Shown: one piece after another, positions 1 through 6,673 of the stretch
How the letters are laid out: the number at the start of each line of letters is the position of its first letter
Position numbering within the stretch: the first letter of the stretch is position 1
Assembly (NCBI GenBank): GCA_947499505.1
Contig: CANMOQ010000004.1
Location: 124,001 to 188,000 of the forward strand
Direction of reading: 5' to 3'
DNA: 64,000 bases
From: an uncultured Erythrobacter sp.
Lineage (GTDB): Bacteria > Pseudomonadota > Alphaproteobacteria > Sphingomonadales > Sphingomonadaceae
Program-made: the position numbers and the translations under genes
The notes under the pieces: generated by a model
Database searches by the model: none
What the model saw: the letters and a program-made list of their open reading frames with translations, nothing else
Told to the model about the DNA's origin: nothing

Positions 1-562
1 GGGCCGCCTCAAACACAGTGCGCTTGTCCGCCGAACCGCCGAGCGTGAACATCAACTGCCCGCTGTTGAGCAGAGCAGGAATGGTCAGCGTGATGCGATC
101 AAACGGAGCCTCTGGCGGCAGGGGATCGGGCGTCAGACGACGGATCGGCTGTGCGTCGTCAGTCTGCGGATCGGTGTTCGGGAACAGCGAAGCGATGTGT
201 CCGTCCGCCCCCATCCCAAGCCACGCAAGTGCAAAATGCGGCGGTTCATGAGCATCGGGCAGAGCAACCACCTGAGCACCGACTGGCTCAAAAATCGCCC
301 GCAATTTACCAGTGTTGGAGGCCGCATGATCCTCGGCCACGATCCGGTCGTCATTGGGCCACACGATAATGCTCGACCAATCGAGCGGATGACGAACCAG
401 GGCCTCGAATATCGGAAACGGGGTGGAGCCGCCGGGTACGGTGATCGAAATCGCCAGATCGCCTGCATCATGAAGGGTTGATTCGAGCGCCTCGCTGAGC
501 TGCGCGGCGACAAAATCCGCGATGGTTTCTGGCGTGGCGGCTTCAATAATCTGTGCTTTCAT
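1..562 (-). CDS. pgl: 6-phosphogluconolactonase (partial, 3' end outside window)
   Basis: Hydrolyses 6-phosphogluconolactone to 6-phosphogluconate in the cytoplasmic oxidative pentose phosphate / Entner-Doudoroff route. The visible 187 residues read from ATG at 562 (MKAQIIEAATPETIADF). They contain the family blocks VPGGSTPFPIFEAL, WPNDDR, LGMGADGHIASLFP (the GxGxDGHxAS signature) and, near the window edge, a GGSADKR segment equivalent to the family's G(A)EKR block. The reading frame stays open to base 1, so the C-terminus lies outside. The gene follows dps on the same strand but a terminator-like hairpin separates them, so it is probably transcribed on its own or with genes to the left. The family assignment is firm; the extent beyond base 1 is unknown. 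Confidence 0.93.
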   Translation of the reverse strand, partial: MKAQIIEAATPETIADFVAAQLSEALESTLHDAGDLAISITVPGGSTPFPIFEALVRHPLDWSSIIVWPNDDRIVAEDHAASNTGKLRAIFEPVGAQVVALPDAHEPPHFALAWLGMGADGHIASLFPNTDPQTDDAQPIRRLTPDPLPPEAPFDRITLTIPALLNSGQLMFTLGGSADKRTVFEAA

Positions 563-576
563 TCCACCCGCATAGC

Positions 577-609
577 AAAAGGGCCGCCTCCGGCTAGCGG
601 AAACGGCCC
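577..609 (-). terminator. Rho-independent terminator after dps
   Basis: Read on the minus strand, GGGCCG (from 609) pairs with CGGCCC (ending at 581). An inner TCCG/CGGA stem closes a GCTAG-type loop, and TTTT follows at 580-577. It lies about 80 bases past the dps stop and just before the pgl start, so it fits as the end of the dps transcript. Confidence 0.7.
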
Positions 610-688
610 ATTGCATATGTATTCTTAGACAATGCCGGGCTGAATAACGTCTGCTCCAAAAATGACGCCAGCCCGATGTTGTGCGAGA

Positions 689-1150
689 TTACTGCAAGAT
701 GGAATTCAGGAACCAGACGCGTTCTTCAGCCATGTCGGTCCAATCGTCGATCAGTCCGTCGGTCGCATTGTCGCCTGCTTGTTCTGCAGTGTCCTTCATC
801 GACTTCAGACGCTCGACCATCGCCGCGTTGTCATCGCGCAGTTCGGTGATCATCTCCTCGGCGCTCAGCGTGGTCGCATCCTGGTTTCTCACCTGTGTAT
901 GCTGGGCAATCATGCCGATCGAGGTGATCGTGTCGCCGCCAAGTTTCCGGGCGCGCTCACCAATCGCGTCGATTTGGTCGCGAATTTCGATGGCTTGCTC
1001 ATCAAACAATACGTGCAGATCGCGGAAACGCGGGCCCTTAACATGCCAGTGAAAGTTTTTGGTCTTCACATAGAGTGCGAAGTGGTCGGCCAGCAGACCA
1101 TTGATTGCTGATACCATTGCGGTGGTTGATGTGTTGTTTGGGTCGAGCAT
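689..1150 (-). CDS. dps: Dps-family ferritin-like DNA protection protein
   Basis: Predicted 153-residue miniferritin that oxidises and stores iron and protects DNA in starvation or peroxide stress. The start is ATG at 1150 (MLDPNNTSTTAMVSAINGLL), preceded by an AGGAG box; a longer in-frame extension to 1249 lacks family similarity. Ferroxidase-site motifs are visible: KNFHWHVKGPRFRDLH (the H-W-H ligand block) and FDEQAIEIRDQIDAIGERAR (the D/E ligands). The four-helix pattern and length match Dps. The C-terminus ends in EERVWFLNSILQ with no lysine-rich tail. It is monocistronic in appearance, followed by a hairpin terminator. No OxyR or Fur site was recognised by eye in the 131-base upstream gap. 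Confidence 0.93.
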   Translation of the reverse strand: MLDPNNTSTTAMVSAINGLLADHFALYVKTKNFHWHVKGPRFRDLHVLFDEQAIEIRDQIDAIGERARKLGGDTITSIGMIAQHTQVRNQDATTLSAEEMITELRDDNAAMVERLKSMKDTAEQAGDNATDGLIDDWTDMAEERVWFLNSILQ

Positions 1151-1281
1151 TGGGGGGCTCTCCTGTTCTCGTGTGGGGCGCCTGAATATGTTCGCGGCGC
1201 GTCGAAAAGTTACACCTAAACAATGGCTAAGGCGCCGGATCGGTTCCAAGAAAATTCAAATTGCAGGATTATTCGGGTCAA

Positions 1282-1845
1282 TCACATAAACGTGAAACGA
1301 GCGTTCAAACCAATCAGCAAAGCCGTAACAATCAAACAAAGGGCCAGTGCAAACCGGATCGTGCGCAGCGGAAATCGCTGCAACTGGCCCAAACCCAGCG
1401 ACCAGCCGAGACCAATCGCCGCGATGCCGCCAATCGCTCCCCCGATAAAGGCTGTGGTCGGATAGACCGCCTCCGCCGCGAGCGCGAAGATCGCAAAGCG
1501 CGCCGCATCCCCGATCTGGCGCGCCAATATCACAGCGCCAATCGCGATGTAGGAGCGGGTTGGCTCCTGCATCGGTTTGACTTTGACCCGCCAGCACAGT
1601 TCAAACGCAGCAATGGCAAGCGCGAAGGCGACCAGCATATCGGCGGCGCGCGGCGGCAGGATTGCGGCCGTGGTCGATCCGGCATAGGCCATCACGCCTG
1701 CGCTCATCACCGCGCACGCAGCGCCCGCGATCAGCAATCCGATATTGCGCTCCTGCACTTCAGAAAACTGCGCAATGATGAGCTGATCCCGCCCGCCCAG
1801 CGCAATCGCGAACACCAGCAGCATGGCTAAGAGAAACGAGTCCAT
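1282..1845 (-). CDS. Membrane protein, possibly divergent TMEM165/GDT1 (UPF0016) type
   Basis: A 187-residue, strongly hydrophobic protein with about six predicted membrane segments. The first helix carries ALGGRDQ followed by FSE, which resembles the E-x-G-D-K-(T/S)-Q motif of the GDT1/UPF0016 cation/proton exchangers, but the leading glutamate is replaced. A second-half repeat with the matching acidic motif is not obvious; EAVYPTTAFIGG may be its degenerate form. If the family is right, the job would be Mn2+/Ca2+ export. With the key acidic residue missing, that function is uncertain. It is divergent from the SDR gene at 1960 and probably monocistronic. The alternative is an uncharacterised inner-membrane protein. 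Confidence 0.55.
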   Translation of the reverse strand: MDSFLLAMLLVFAIALGGRDQLIIAQFSEVQERNIGLLIAGAACAVMSAGVMAYAGSTTAAILPPRAADMLVAFALAIAAFELCWRVKVKPMQEPTRSYIAIGAVILARQIGDAARFAIFALAAEAVYPTTAFIGGAIGGIAAIGLGWSLGLGQLQRFPLRTIRFALALCLIVTALLIGLNARFTFM

Positions 1846-1959
1846 CGCCCCGCCCTAGCTTCGCTCATACCGTTTCGCCAGCGCCTCCTGCGGCTAAGGT
1901 TTGCAGGCGCGCGCCGCTTGCTTACAAGTCTATGCAAGCACAACACACAGGGAGAGCAT

Positions 1960-2754
1960 ATGAAACTGACAGAAGGCATGGCCGCGGTTGTGACCGGCGG
2001 CGCATCGGGTCTGGGCCGGGCAAGCGCCGCCGCTTTGGCAGAGACCGGGCTGAAGGTCGCGATTTTCGACATCAATGACGAAGACGGTGAGGCGCGTGCA
2101 AAGGCGATTGGCGGCACCTTTCACCATGTCGACATCATGGACGAGGCCTCAGTCGAGGCAGGCTTTGCCGCCGCGCGCAGCGCCAATGGCCAAGAGCGGG
2201 TGACCGTCCACTGTGCTATGGCCAGTCGGCGCGGCAAGACCATCGGCTGGGACAAGGGAAAGGGCGGATACAAGCGCCTGTCCACCGAGGATTATGAGTT
2301 TGGTGCGCAGGGCATTCTGGTCGCGAGCTACCGGGTGGCGAGCATCTCTGCATTGGGCATGGCCAATTCGGAGCCAGTCAATGATGATGGAGAACGCGGC
2401 TCCATCACCCTCACTGCCAGCGTCGCGGCGCAAGACGGCCAGATCGGCCAGACGATCTATGGTTCTTGCAAATCCGGCGTGAACGGCATGGTCCTGCCCA
2501 TGGCGCGCGATCTGATGGATCTGGGCATCCGGGTAAACTCGGTCATGCCGGGGATTTTCGCGACGCCTCTGATGCTCGGCATGAAGGATCGCAATCCGCA
2601 AATGTGGGATCAACTCAACGCCAGCGTCCCCTTCCCCAAGCGCCTGGGTGAGCCAGAGGAATTTGCATCTCTGATCGTGGAGATCGCTCGCAACACCTAT
2701 ATCAATGGCCACCAATTCCGCTTGGACGGCGCGATCCGCATGCCGCCGAAATAG
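1960..2754 (+). CDS. Short-chain dehydrogenase, 3-hydroxyacyl-CoA dehydrogenase type 2 (HSD17B10)-like
   Basis: A 264-residue NAD-dependent SDR, probably oxidising 3-hydroxyacyl-CoA or 2-methyl-3-hydroxybutyryl-CoA in fatty acid/isoleucine breakdown. The start is ATG at 1960 (MKLTEGMAAVVTGGASGLG) behind GGGAGAG; the 14-residue upstream extension is unlikely. It shows the TGGASGLG dinucleotide motif, FDIND for NAD preference, the catalytic YGSCK (YxxxK) with an upstream Ser, and the HSD17B10-like tail VPFPKRLGEPEEFASL ... RLDGAIRMPPK. The usual NNAG block is replaced by HCAMASRR, a feature of this branch. An enoyl-CoA hydratase follows 92 bases downstream on the same strand, so the two may act on successive beta-oxidation steps. 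Confidence 0.88.
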   Translation: MKLTEGMAAVVTGGASGLGRASAAALAETGLKVAIFDINDEDGEARAKAIGGTFHHVDIMDEASVEAGFAAARSANGQERVTVHCAMASRRGKTIGWDKGKGGYKRLSTEDYEFGAQGILVASYRVASISALGMANSEPVNDDGERGSITLTASVAAQDGQIGQTIYGSCKSGVNGMVLPMARDLMDLGIRVNSVMPGIFATPLMLGMKDRNPQMWDQLNASVPFPKRLGEPEEFASLIVEIARNTYINGHQFRLDGAIRMPPK

Positions 2755-2846
2755 GTTTGATCCAGCAGCGGCAGGCTGACTGAGCTTGCGAGCGGGCAGA
2801 ACCTGCGCCAAGGACAATCGCGAAACCGCATTCAGGAACCGACCCA

Positions 2847-3605
2847 ATGACCGACCACATCCGCATTGAAACCGCCGACCGATTGACGACGGTGTCTTTC
2901 AACCGTCCGGAAAAGAAGAACGCGATCACGCAGGATATGTATCAGGCGATGGCCGATGCGGTGAACGGTTATGCTAACGACGACGGCGTGCGCGCTTTAA
3001 TGTTCACCGGGATTGGCGATTACTTCACCTCGGGCAATGACTTGCAAGATTTCGCGATGGGCCCGCGCGGCGACGGCCTGCCGCCGGTTGTGCAATTTCT
3101 CCACGCGATCAAGGATTGTCCAAAGCCGTTGATTGCTGCGGTCAATGGCCCCGCGATTGGCGTTGGTCTGACGCTGACGCTGCATTGCGATCTGGTCTAT
3201 TGCGCGACCTCGGCGACGTTTGCCGCTCCGTTTGTAAAGCTGGGCCTGGTGCCAGAGGCGGCGTCTTCGATGCTACTGCCAGCAATCATCGGCATGGCGG
3301 CGGCGAACGATGTGTTCATGACCGGGCGCACGCTGACGTCTGAAGAGTCGCTGCGTATGGGGCTGGTCTCACGCGTGTTTGAGGATGATATGTTTGCGGC
3401 GGAAACCCACGCGCTGGCGCAATTGGTTGCCAATGCTGCGCCGAATGCGATGCGGCATTCGAAGGCGCTGGTGCGCACTCAGAACGAGGCGATCACCGAA
3501 TGTATGAATGTCGAAGGTGAGATTTTCGCGGCGCAATTGAAATCGAGTGAATTCGGCGAAAGCGTGGCCGCGATGATGGCGAAACGTCCGGCGGTTTACC
3601 CGTAA
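2847..3605 (+). CDS. Enoyl-CoA hydratase/isomerase (crotonase family)
   Basis: A 252-residue crotonase-fold enzyme acting on acyl-CoA thioesters in the cytoplasm. Start ATG at 2847 follows CAGGAACCGACCCA. Family features include FNRPEKKNAIT near the N-terminus, the CoA/oxyanion loop GDYFTSGNDLQDF, and AAVNGPAIGVGLTLTLHCDLVY for the second oxyanion hole. KLGLVPEAASSMLLP follows; the P-E-A spacing resembles the ECI (isomerase) branch, which keeps one acidic residue. It is therefore either a hydratase or a delta3-delta2 isomerase. It lies downstream of the SDR at 1960 and is followed by a hairpin. Confidence 0.88.
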   Translation: MTDHIRIETADRLTTVSFNRPEKKNAITQDMYQAMADAVNGYANDDGVRALMFTGIGDYFTSGNDLQDFAMGPRGDGLPPVVQFLHAIKDCPKPLIAAVNGPAIGVGLTLTLHCDLVYCATSATFAAPFVKLGLVPEAASSMLLPAIIGMAAANDVFMTGRTLTSEESLRMGLVSRVFEDDMFAAETHALAQLVANAAPNAMRHSKALVRTQNEAITECMNVEGEIFAAQLKSSEFGESVAAMMAKRPAVYP

Positions 3606-3620
3606 ACTCCGCTTCTTTGC

Positions 3621-3649
3621 CGCCCAGTCTCCAATATTGAGACCGGGCG
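3621..3649. terminator. Candidate bidirectional terminator hairpin
   Basis: CGCCC-A-GTCTC pairs with GAGAC-C-GGGCG around a 7-base loop (3632-3638), with one mismatch. GTTTGCG follows on the plus strand. It sits between the 3' ends of convergent genes (crotonase, plus; 37-residue ORF, minus), where a shared terminator is expected. The T-run is weak. Confidence 0.45.
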
Positions 3650-3693
3650 TTTGCGTAAGGCCTTATCGGGCCGGGATCATGCGAACAGGCGTC

Positions 3694-3807
3694 TTAAGCA
3701 AACAGGCCGGGGCTGGCTGGAACAATCGCGCCTGCGAACAGAACGGCTGAAATGGCGACGGAGAGGACGGCTGCGAGGATCGTGGTGCTGTTGGCGTCGG
3801 CGTGCAT
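3694..3807 (-). CDS. 37-residue single-pass membrane microprotein (paralogue 2)
   Basis: Small ORF from ATG at 3807 (MHADANSTTILAAVLSVAIS...) to TAA at 3694, 37 residues. AAAGGAA lies 8-9 bases upstream of the start. A short polar N-terminus is followed by one hydrophobic segment (about residues 10-30) and the tail PASPGLFA. It is 22/37 identical by eye to the microprotein immediately upstream (3838-3951), and both have the same length, so the pair arose by tandem duplication and is probably translated. Function is unknown. Possibilities include a small regulator of a membrane complex or a toxin-like peptide; nothing in the sequence decides this. Confidence 0.75.
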   Translation of the reverse strand: MHADANSTTILAAVLSVAISAVLFAGAIVPASPGLFA

Positions 3808-3837
3808 GATTGAATTCCTTTGAATGAGTTGACGCTG

Positions 3838-3951
3838 TTAAGCGAAGAGAGCCGGGCTCGCTGGGATGATCGCGGTGGCGAACAGAGCGGCAGAAATGGT
3901 CAGCGAGAATACGGCTGCGAGGACGGCGTTGTTGGTTTCAGTAGCGAACAT
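3838..3951 (-). CDS. 37-residue single-pass membrane microprotein (paralogue 1)
   Basis: ATG at 3951 (MFATETNNAVLAAVFSLTIS...) to TAA at 3838, 37 residues, with a clear AGGAG 8 bases before the start. It has one predicted membrane helix (about residues 9-29) and ends PASPALFA. LAAV, ISA, LFA, AI and PASP-LFA are shared in register with the second copy 30 bases downstream. The longer in-frame extension back to 4122 has no family character and would lose the ribosome binding site. The pair is followed by a hairpin at 3621-3649. Function is unknown. Confidence 0.77.
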   Translation of the reverse strand: MFATETNNAVLAAVFSLTISAALFATAIIPASPALFA

Positions 3952-4214
3952 TTTGTAGTCTCCTATGGGTCTGTTTCGTATCTGGCGGGTCGATCCCGCT
4001 GGATGAAAACAACACTGCAGGAGCCGTGCCAAACTTGAAAAACGGCGGATTTCTGGGGATCTCAGACATCCAGATGAACCGCAGATAAATGCGATTTGCG
4101 CATGATTGGGAAATGACGCCAACAGTTGGGATCGCCATTTATGCTGCCATCATCGCGCCGGCCAACGCTCGCCTAAATGGAGCAGCGAACGGGCGAATCC
4201 AGCGATGATGGGGA

Positions 4215-4288
4215 TGGAGCGGGTGAAGGGAATCGAACCCTCGTCGTCAGCTTGGGAAGCTGCTGCTCTACCATTGAGCTACACCCGC
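4215..4288 (-). tRNA. tRNA-Gly (anticodon CCC)
   Basis: Complete 74-base cloverleaf on the minus strand: acceptor GCGGGTG (5' end at 4288) pairs with CACCCGC. The D arm is GCTC-AATGGTA-GAGC, the anticodon loop is TTCCCAA, the T arm is AGGG-TTCGATT-CCCT, and TCCA is encoded at the 3' end. The first 37 tRNA positions recur at 5704-5740, marking this gene as an integration target. Confidence 0.96.
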
Positions 4289-4345
4289 AAATTATTGTTA
4301 TTATTGAAATATTTCCAGTTTTTTGAAAATCATTCCAACAGGGCC

Positions 4346-4371
4346 GTTCCAACATGACTAGATGTTGGAAC
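4346..4371. repeat. Perfect inverted repeat with TTCCAACA core
   Basis: GTTCCAACAT, a 6-base loop (GACTAG), then ATGTTGGAAC. The octamer TTCCAACA or a close variant also occurs at 4333-4340, 4476-4483, 5626-5633 and (inverted) around 5654-5661, all inside the tRNA-Gly islet. This fits binding sites for an integrase or an islet regulator. Confidence 0.6.
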
Positions 4372-4553
4372 GATCCCGATCAAGTCAATAAAATCAGGCA
4401 CTTCCTTGAGTGCGTCGTGAGCTCGGCATTTGATAACTGATTGTTATATCGAGAATTTCCCAATTCGCGAAATACTTCCAACAAAGCAACTACCTGATAT
4501 ATATGCGAGAAATAGGAAATCGTAAGCTTGAGAAATGAGTTCAGGGGGATCGC

Positions 4554-5459
4554 TTACGACCTGACACTGTGAAGATGAACTTCTTTCGGATGCAGATCCG
4601 CACCAATCTTCTCATAAACAACAGTCACGTCCCCAATGACTGAATTTCGCCCCCATAAGTTGTCGGCAGAGGCCTCATCGACAAGTTTCATTTTGAGGCG
4701 ATCTTTCGAAACCGATTCGATTACACAAGCCCAACCTCGACCTGTGTGATCTTTGTCCTCTGCCCTGAGCTCGACTTTCGCATCCTTAAAGAAGCGCGAG
4801 GGTCGCTCTTCACCCGCATCTTCAACCAAGTACTCTGCAGGGATATCGCGGACAGCCTCTTGGGGAACCCGTCGATCATTGATCATTACGGGAGCGCTAT
4901 TTTGTCTTTTGCTAGGCGCAAAAAAACGTGAAGCCGTGTTGGCGAGCCGCCGCCACGCTTTCCGCTCTTCGTATCGATCCTCAAGCACTTCACGGATCTG
5001 CTTCTCTGACTTGCCGACTTGCGGAGCGATCTCTGCGATCAGCCCGTCAAGCTGCACCTTCGCCGCACCATCCTTACCCTTTCCAAAAACCAAATCTTTG
5101 AGGGCGCCAGCTCCATAGAAAATTACGATCATTGTTAGTACCGTGACCAACGTATCAAATCTGTCGGGGAGAATAACGCCCGTCGTTTCGCTGATTAGAA
5201 GGGGCACTTCTTCCTCCAGCTTCTCCTGGTACGCAAGGAAGAGACCGATTGCGAAAAGTTCGCGCAAGGGGCTCTCTTGAGCAATCTGCCGAACCTTGAT
5301 TTCAACCTTGCTAACCTCGAGGCCATCAACGATTTTTGGCAAGAGACGGGCCGCCTCACGAATTGCACCTTCCGCGCCCTGAAGACTGGCGATGATATCG
5401 CTGATCGGCACTGGATCATCAGTAATGTACCGAACCGAAAGTTTAGCATCGTAACGCAT
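4554..5459 (-). CDS. Unknown protein with one central membrane segment (islet cargo)
   Basis: A 301-residue protein that I do not recognise. ATG at 5459 follows GGGGTGAGCG. Residues 1-100 are charged and probably mixed alpha/beta (RYDAKLSVRY, SKVEIKVRQI). A hydrophobic segment lies at about residues 101-121 (FDTLVTVLTMIVIFYGAGAL). A helical region at about 135-190 contains KSEKQIREVLEDRYEERKAW. The C-terminal domain (about 210-301) looks beta-rich (KVELRAEDKDHTGRGWACVI, VIGDVTVVYEKI). It is the only gene between the duplicated tRNA-Gly halves and is AT-richer than neighbouring genes, so it was probably acquired. A defence or stress role would be a guess; no catalytic motif is visible. Confidence 0.7.
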   Translation of the reverse strand: MRYDAKLSVRYITDDPVPISDIIASLQGAEGAIREAARLLPKIVDGLEVSKVEIKVRQIAQESPLRELFAIGLFLAYQEKLEEEVPLLISETTGVILPDRFDTLVTVLTMIVIFYGAGALKDLVFGKGKDGAAKVQLDGLIAEIAPQVGKSEKQIREVLEDRYEERKAWRRLANTASRFFAPSKRQNSAPVMINDRRVPQEAVRDIPAEYLVEDAGEERPSRFFKDAKVELRAEDKDHTGRGWACVIESVSKDRLKMKLVDEASADNLWGRNSVIGDVTVVYEKIGADLHPKEVHLHSVRS

Positions 5460-5703
5460 CGCTCACCCCTATTTGCCCGATCAACAAGTAACCGAGCTTT
5501 AGAATAAGAGTCAAAGATGCACGTAACTGAAATCAATATTCAATCCCAATGATGAAATGCTAACACCAGGTCTCCGATGACCAGACACAAAGCAATCACG
5601 CAGTTGGCCTTCCAAGTCGAAATCGCTCCAACAAAACACTCAAACTTACTCGATATTGGAACGAATTCCCCCAAAAACCCCAGAAATACGTTGGTCTTTA
5701 CTA

Positions 5704-5740
5704 TTGGGAAGCAAGAGCTCTACCATTGAGCTACACCCGC
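5704..5740 (-). repeat. Duplicated 5' half of tRNA-Gly (attachment-site relic)
   Basis: TTGGGAAGC, four differing bases (AAGA instead of TGCT), then 24 bases identical to 4265-4288 of tRNA-Gly. It corresponds to tRNA positions 1-37 and stops at the anticodon loop, so it cannot encode a tRNA. It marks the distal end of the islet. The rest of the 5460-5804 gap holds AT-rich islet sequence with two TTCCAACA-like octamers and no other gene. Confidence 0.85.
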
Positions 5741-5804
5741 GTTGAACGCTGCGCGGTAAACACCAGGATCATCGGGCCGTCAACATTCGTGCACGCTGCT
5801 AACG

Positions 5805-6512
5805 CTAGGCCCTCGGGGCCTGCTTTCGGTTCACTTGCAGCGTGAAGTAGATGATCAGACCTACGCCGATCACGCTGGGCCCGGCCCAGATGGCGGGGTT
5901 GAACACTTGATCGGGCACCAGACGGATTAGACCGACTGAAAGAAACGCGGTGTAGGCGGAAATGCCCATGCCGATCAGTGCGCGAAAATGCTCACCAACG
6001 TAATCGCCGCGCGCGGTCTCTTTGCGCCAGACAAACCGCTCTTGCATCACCATAGCGACCAGGCCCACCGCCGCGACCAGCACCATGAGCGGGTGCCCCA
6101 CGCGAAAGCCGAAATATCCGCACCACAGGGCCGAGACGACCACCGCCGCCATCACCGCTTGATAACGCAGGCCCCTGAGTGGCGTGCGGTCGCGGTTGTG
6201 CTGCACGGTCGCGAGGCCATAATCCGCAAAGCCTATCGTCAGGAAACCAAGGTAGAGCATCATCCAGCCAAACAGACCTGCGAACAGCTCCCGGTCGGTA
6301 ATCGAAGGTATCCGCTGCTCTGAGCCATAAAGCGACAGCAGCGCCATCGCGATTGCCAGCGCGCCCGCTCCAATAAAGCCATAGCAAGCGATGCGGCCCC
6401 ATTTGCGATGCGGGCGGGCCCCCTTGCGCGCGGCAATCGGCACCCAAAAGGCCACCAGACCAATCGTACCGGCGATGACGTGCACCGCCACAAGAGCTTC
6501 GAACAGATGCAT
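5805..6512 (-). CDS. Multi-pass inner-membrane protein of unknown function
   Basis: A 235-residue hydrophobic protein with about seven predicted helices. The likely start is ATG at 6512 (MHLFEALVAVHVIAGTIGL); an in-frame GTG at 6530 would add six residues. The first helix has HVIAGTIGLVAFWVPI followed by a basic loop (ARKGARPHRKWGR), typical of a positive-inside topology. HRKWGR after helix 1 recalls small DUF2306-like heme or redox membrane proteins, but I cannot place the family with confidence. The neighbour on the right, mmsA, is divergent, with a 161-base shared promoter region. The tRNA-half repeat lies 64 bases beyond the 3' end. Confidence 0.7.
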   Translation of the reverse strand: MHLFEALVAVHVIAGTIGLVAFWVPIAARKGARPHRKWGRIACYGFIGAGALAIAMALLSLYGSEQRIPSITDRELFAGLFGWMMLYLGFLTIGFADYGLATVQHNRDRTPLRGLRYQAVMAAVVVSALWCGYFGFRVGHPLMVLVAAVGLVAMVMQERFVWRKETARGDYVGEHFRALIGMGISAYTAFLSVGLIRLVPDQVFNPAIWAGPSVIGVGLIIYFTLQVNRKQAPRA

Positions 6513-6673
6513 TGCGCGATATGGGTGCACAAAATTTCACAAAGGCACAACCGCAAGACAGATCGTGTCGCAATCTGGGGCCGAGAATTCCTAGCAGTTT
6601 TGTGAGGCTTGCTAAGCTTGCGCGGGGCGCGGCGAGCTGCAATTGATCGGTCAATAGAGGAGCATCCAACCCC

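Larger units (their letters stand above)
4252..5740. mobile_element. Small integrated islet at tRNA-Gly, integrase missing
   Basis: The stretch is bounded by near-identical 37-base direct repeats: the 5' half of tRNA-Gly (4252-4288) and a copy at 5704-5740. They match at 33 of 37 positions, with the four differences clustered at 5713-5716. Inside is a single unknown 301-residue gene in noticeably more AT-rich DNA than the surroundings, plus repeated TTCCAACA-type octamers on both sides of it. No recombinase or transposase gene is present, so this is either a remnant or an element mobilised in trans. The repeats cover the 5' half of the tRNA, whereas most tRNA-targeting elements duplicate the 3' end. 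Confidence 0.65.

Noticed and set aside
4114..4209. Short plus-strand ORF of 31 codons beginning MTPTVGIAIY
   Set aside because: No ribosome binding site, no paralogue, and it ends against the tRNA-Gly gene.
5704..5740. Second tRNA-Gly gene
   Set aside because: It stops at the anticodon loop and lacks the T arm and 3' acceptor strand; it is a half-copy only.
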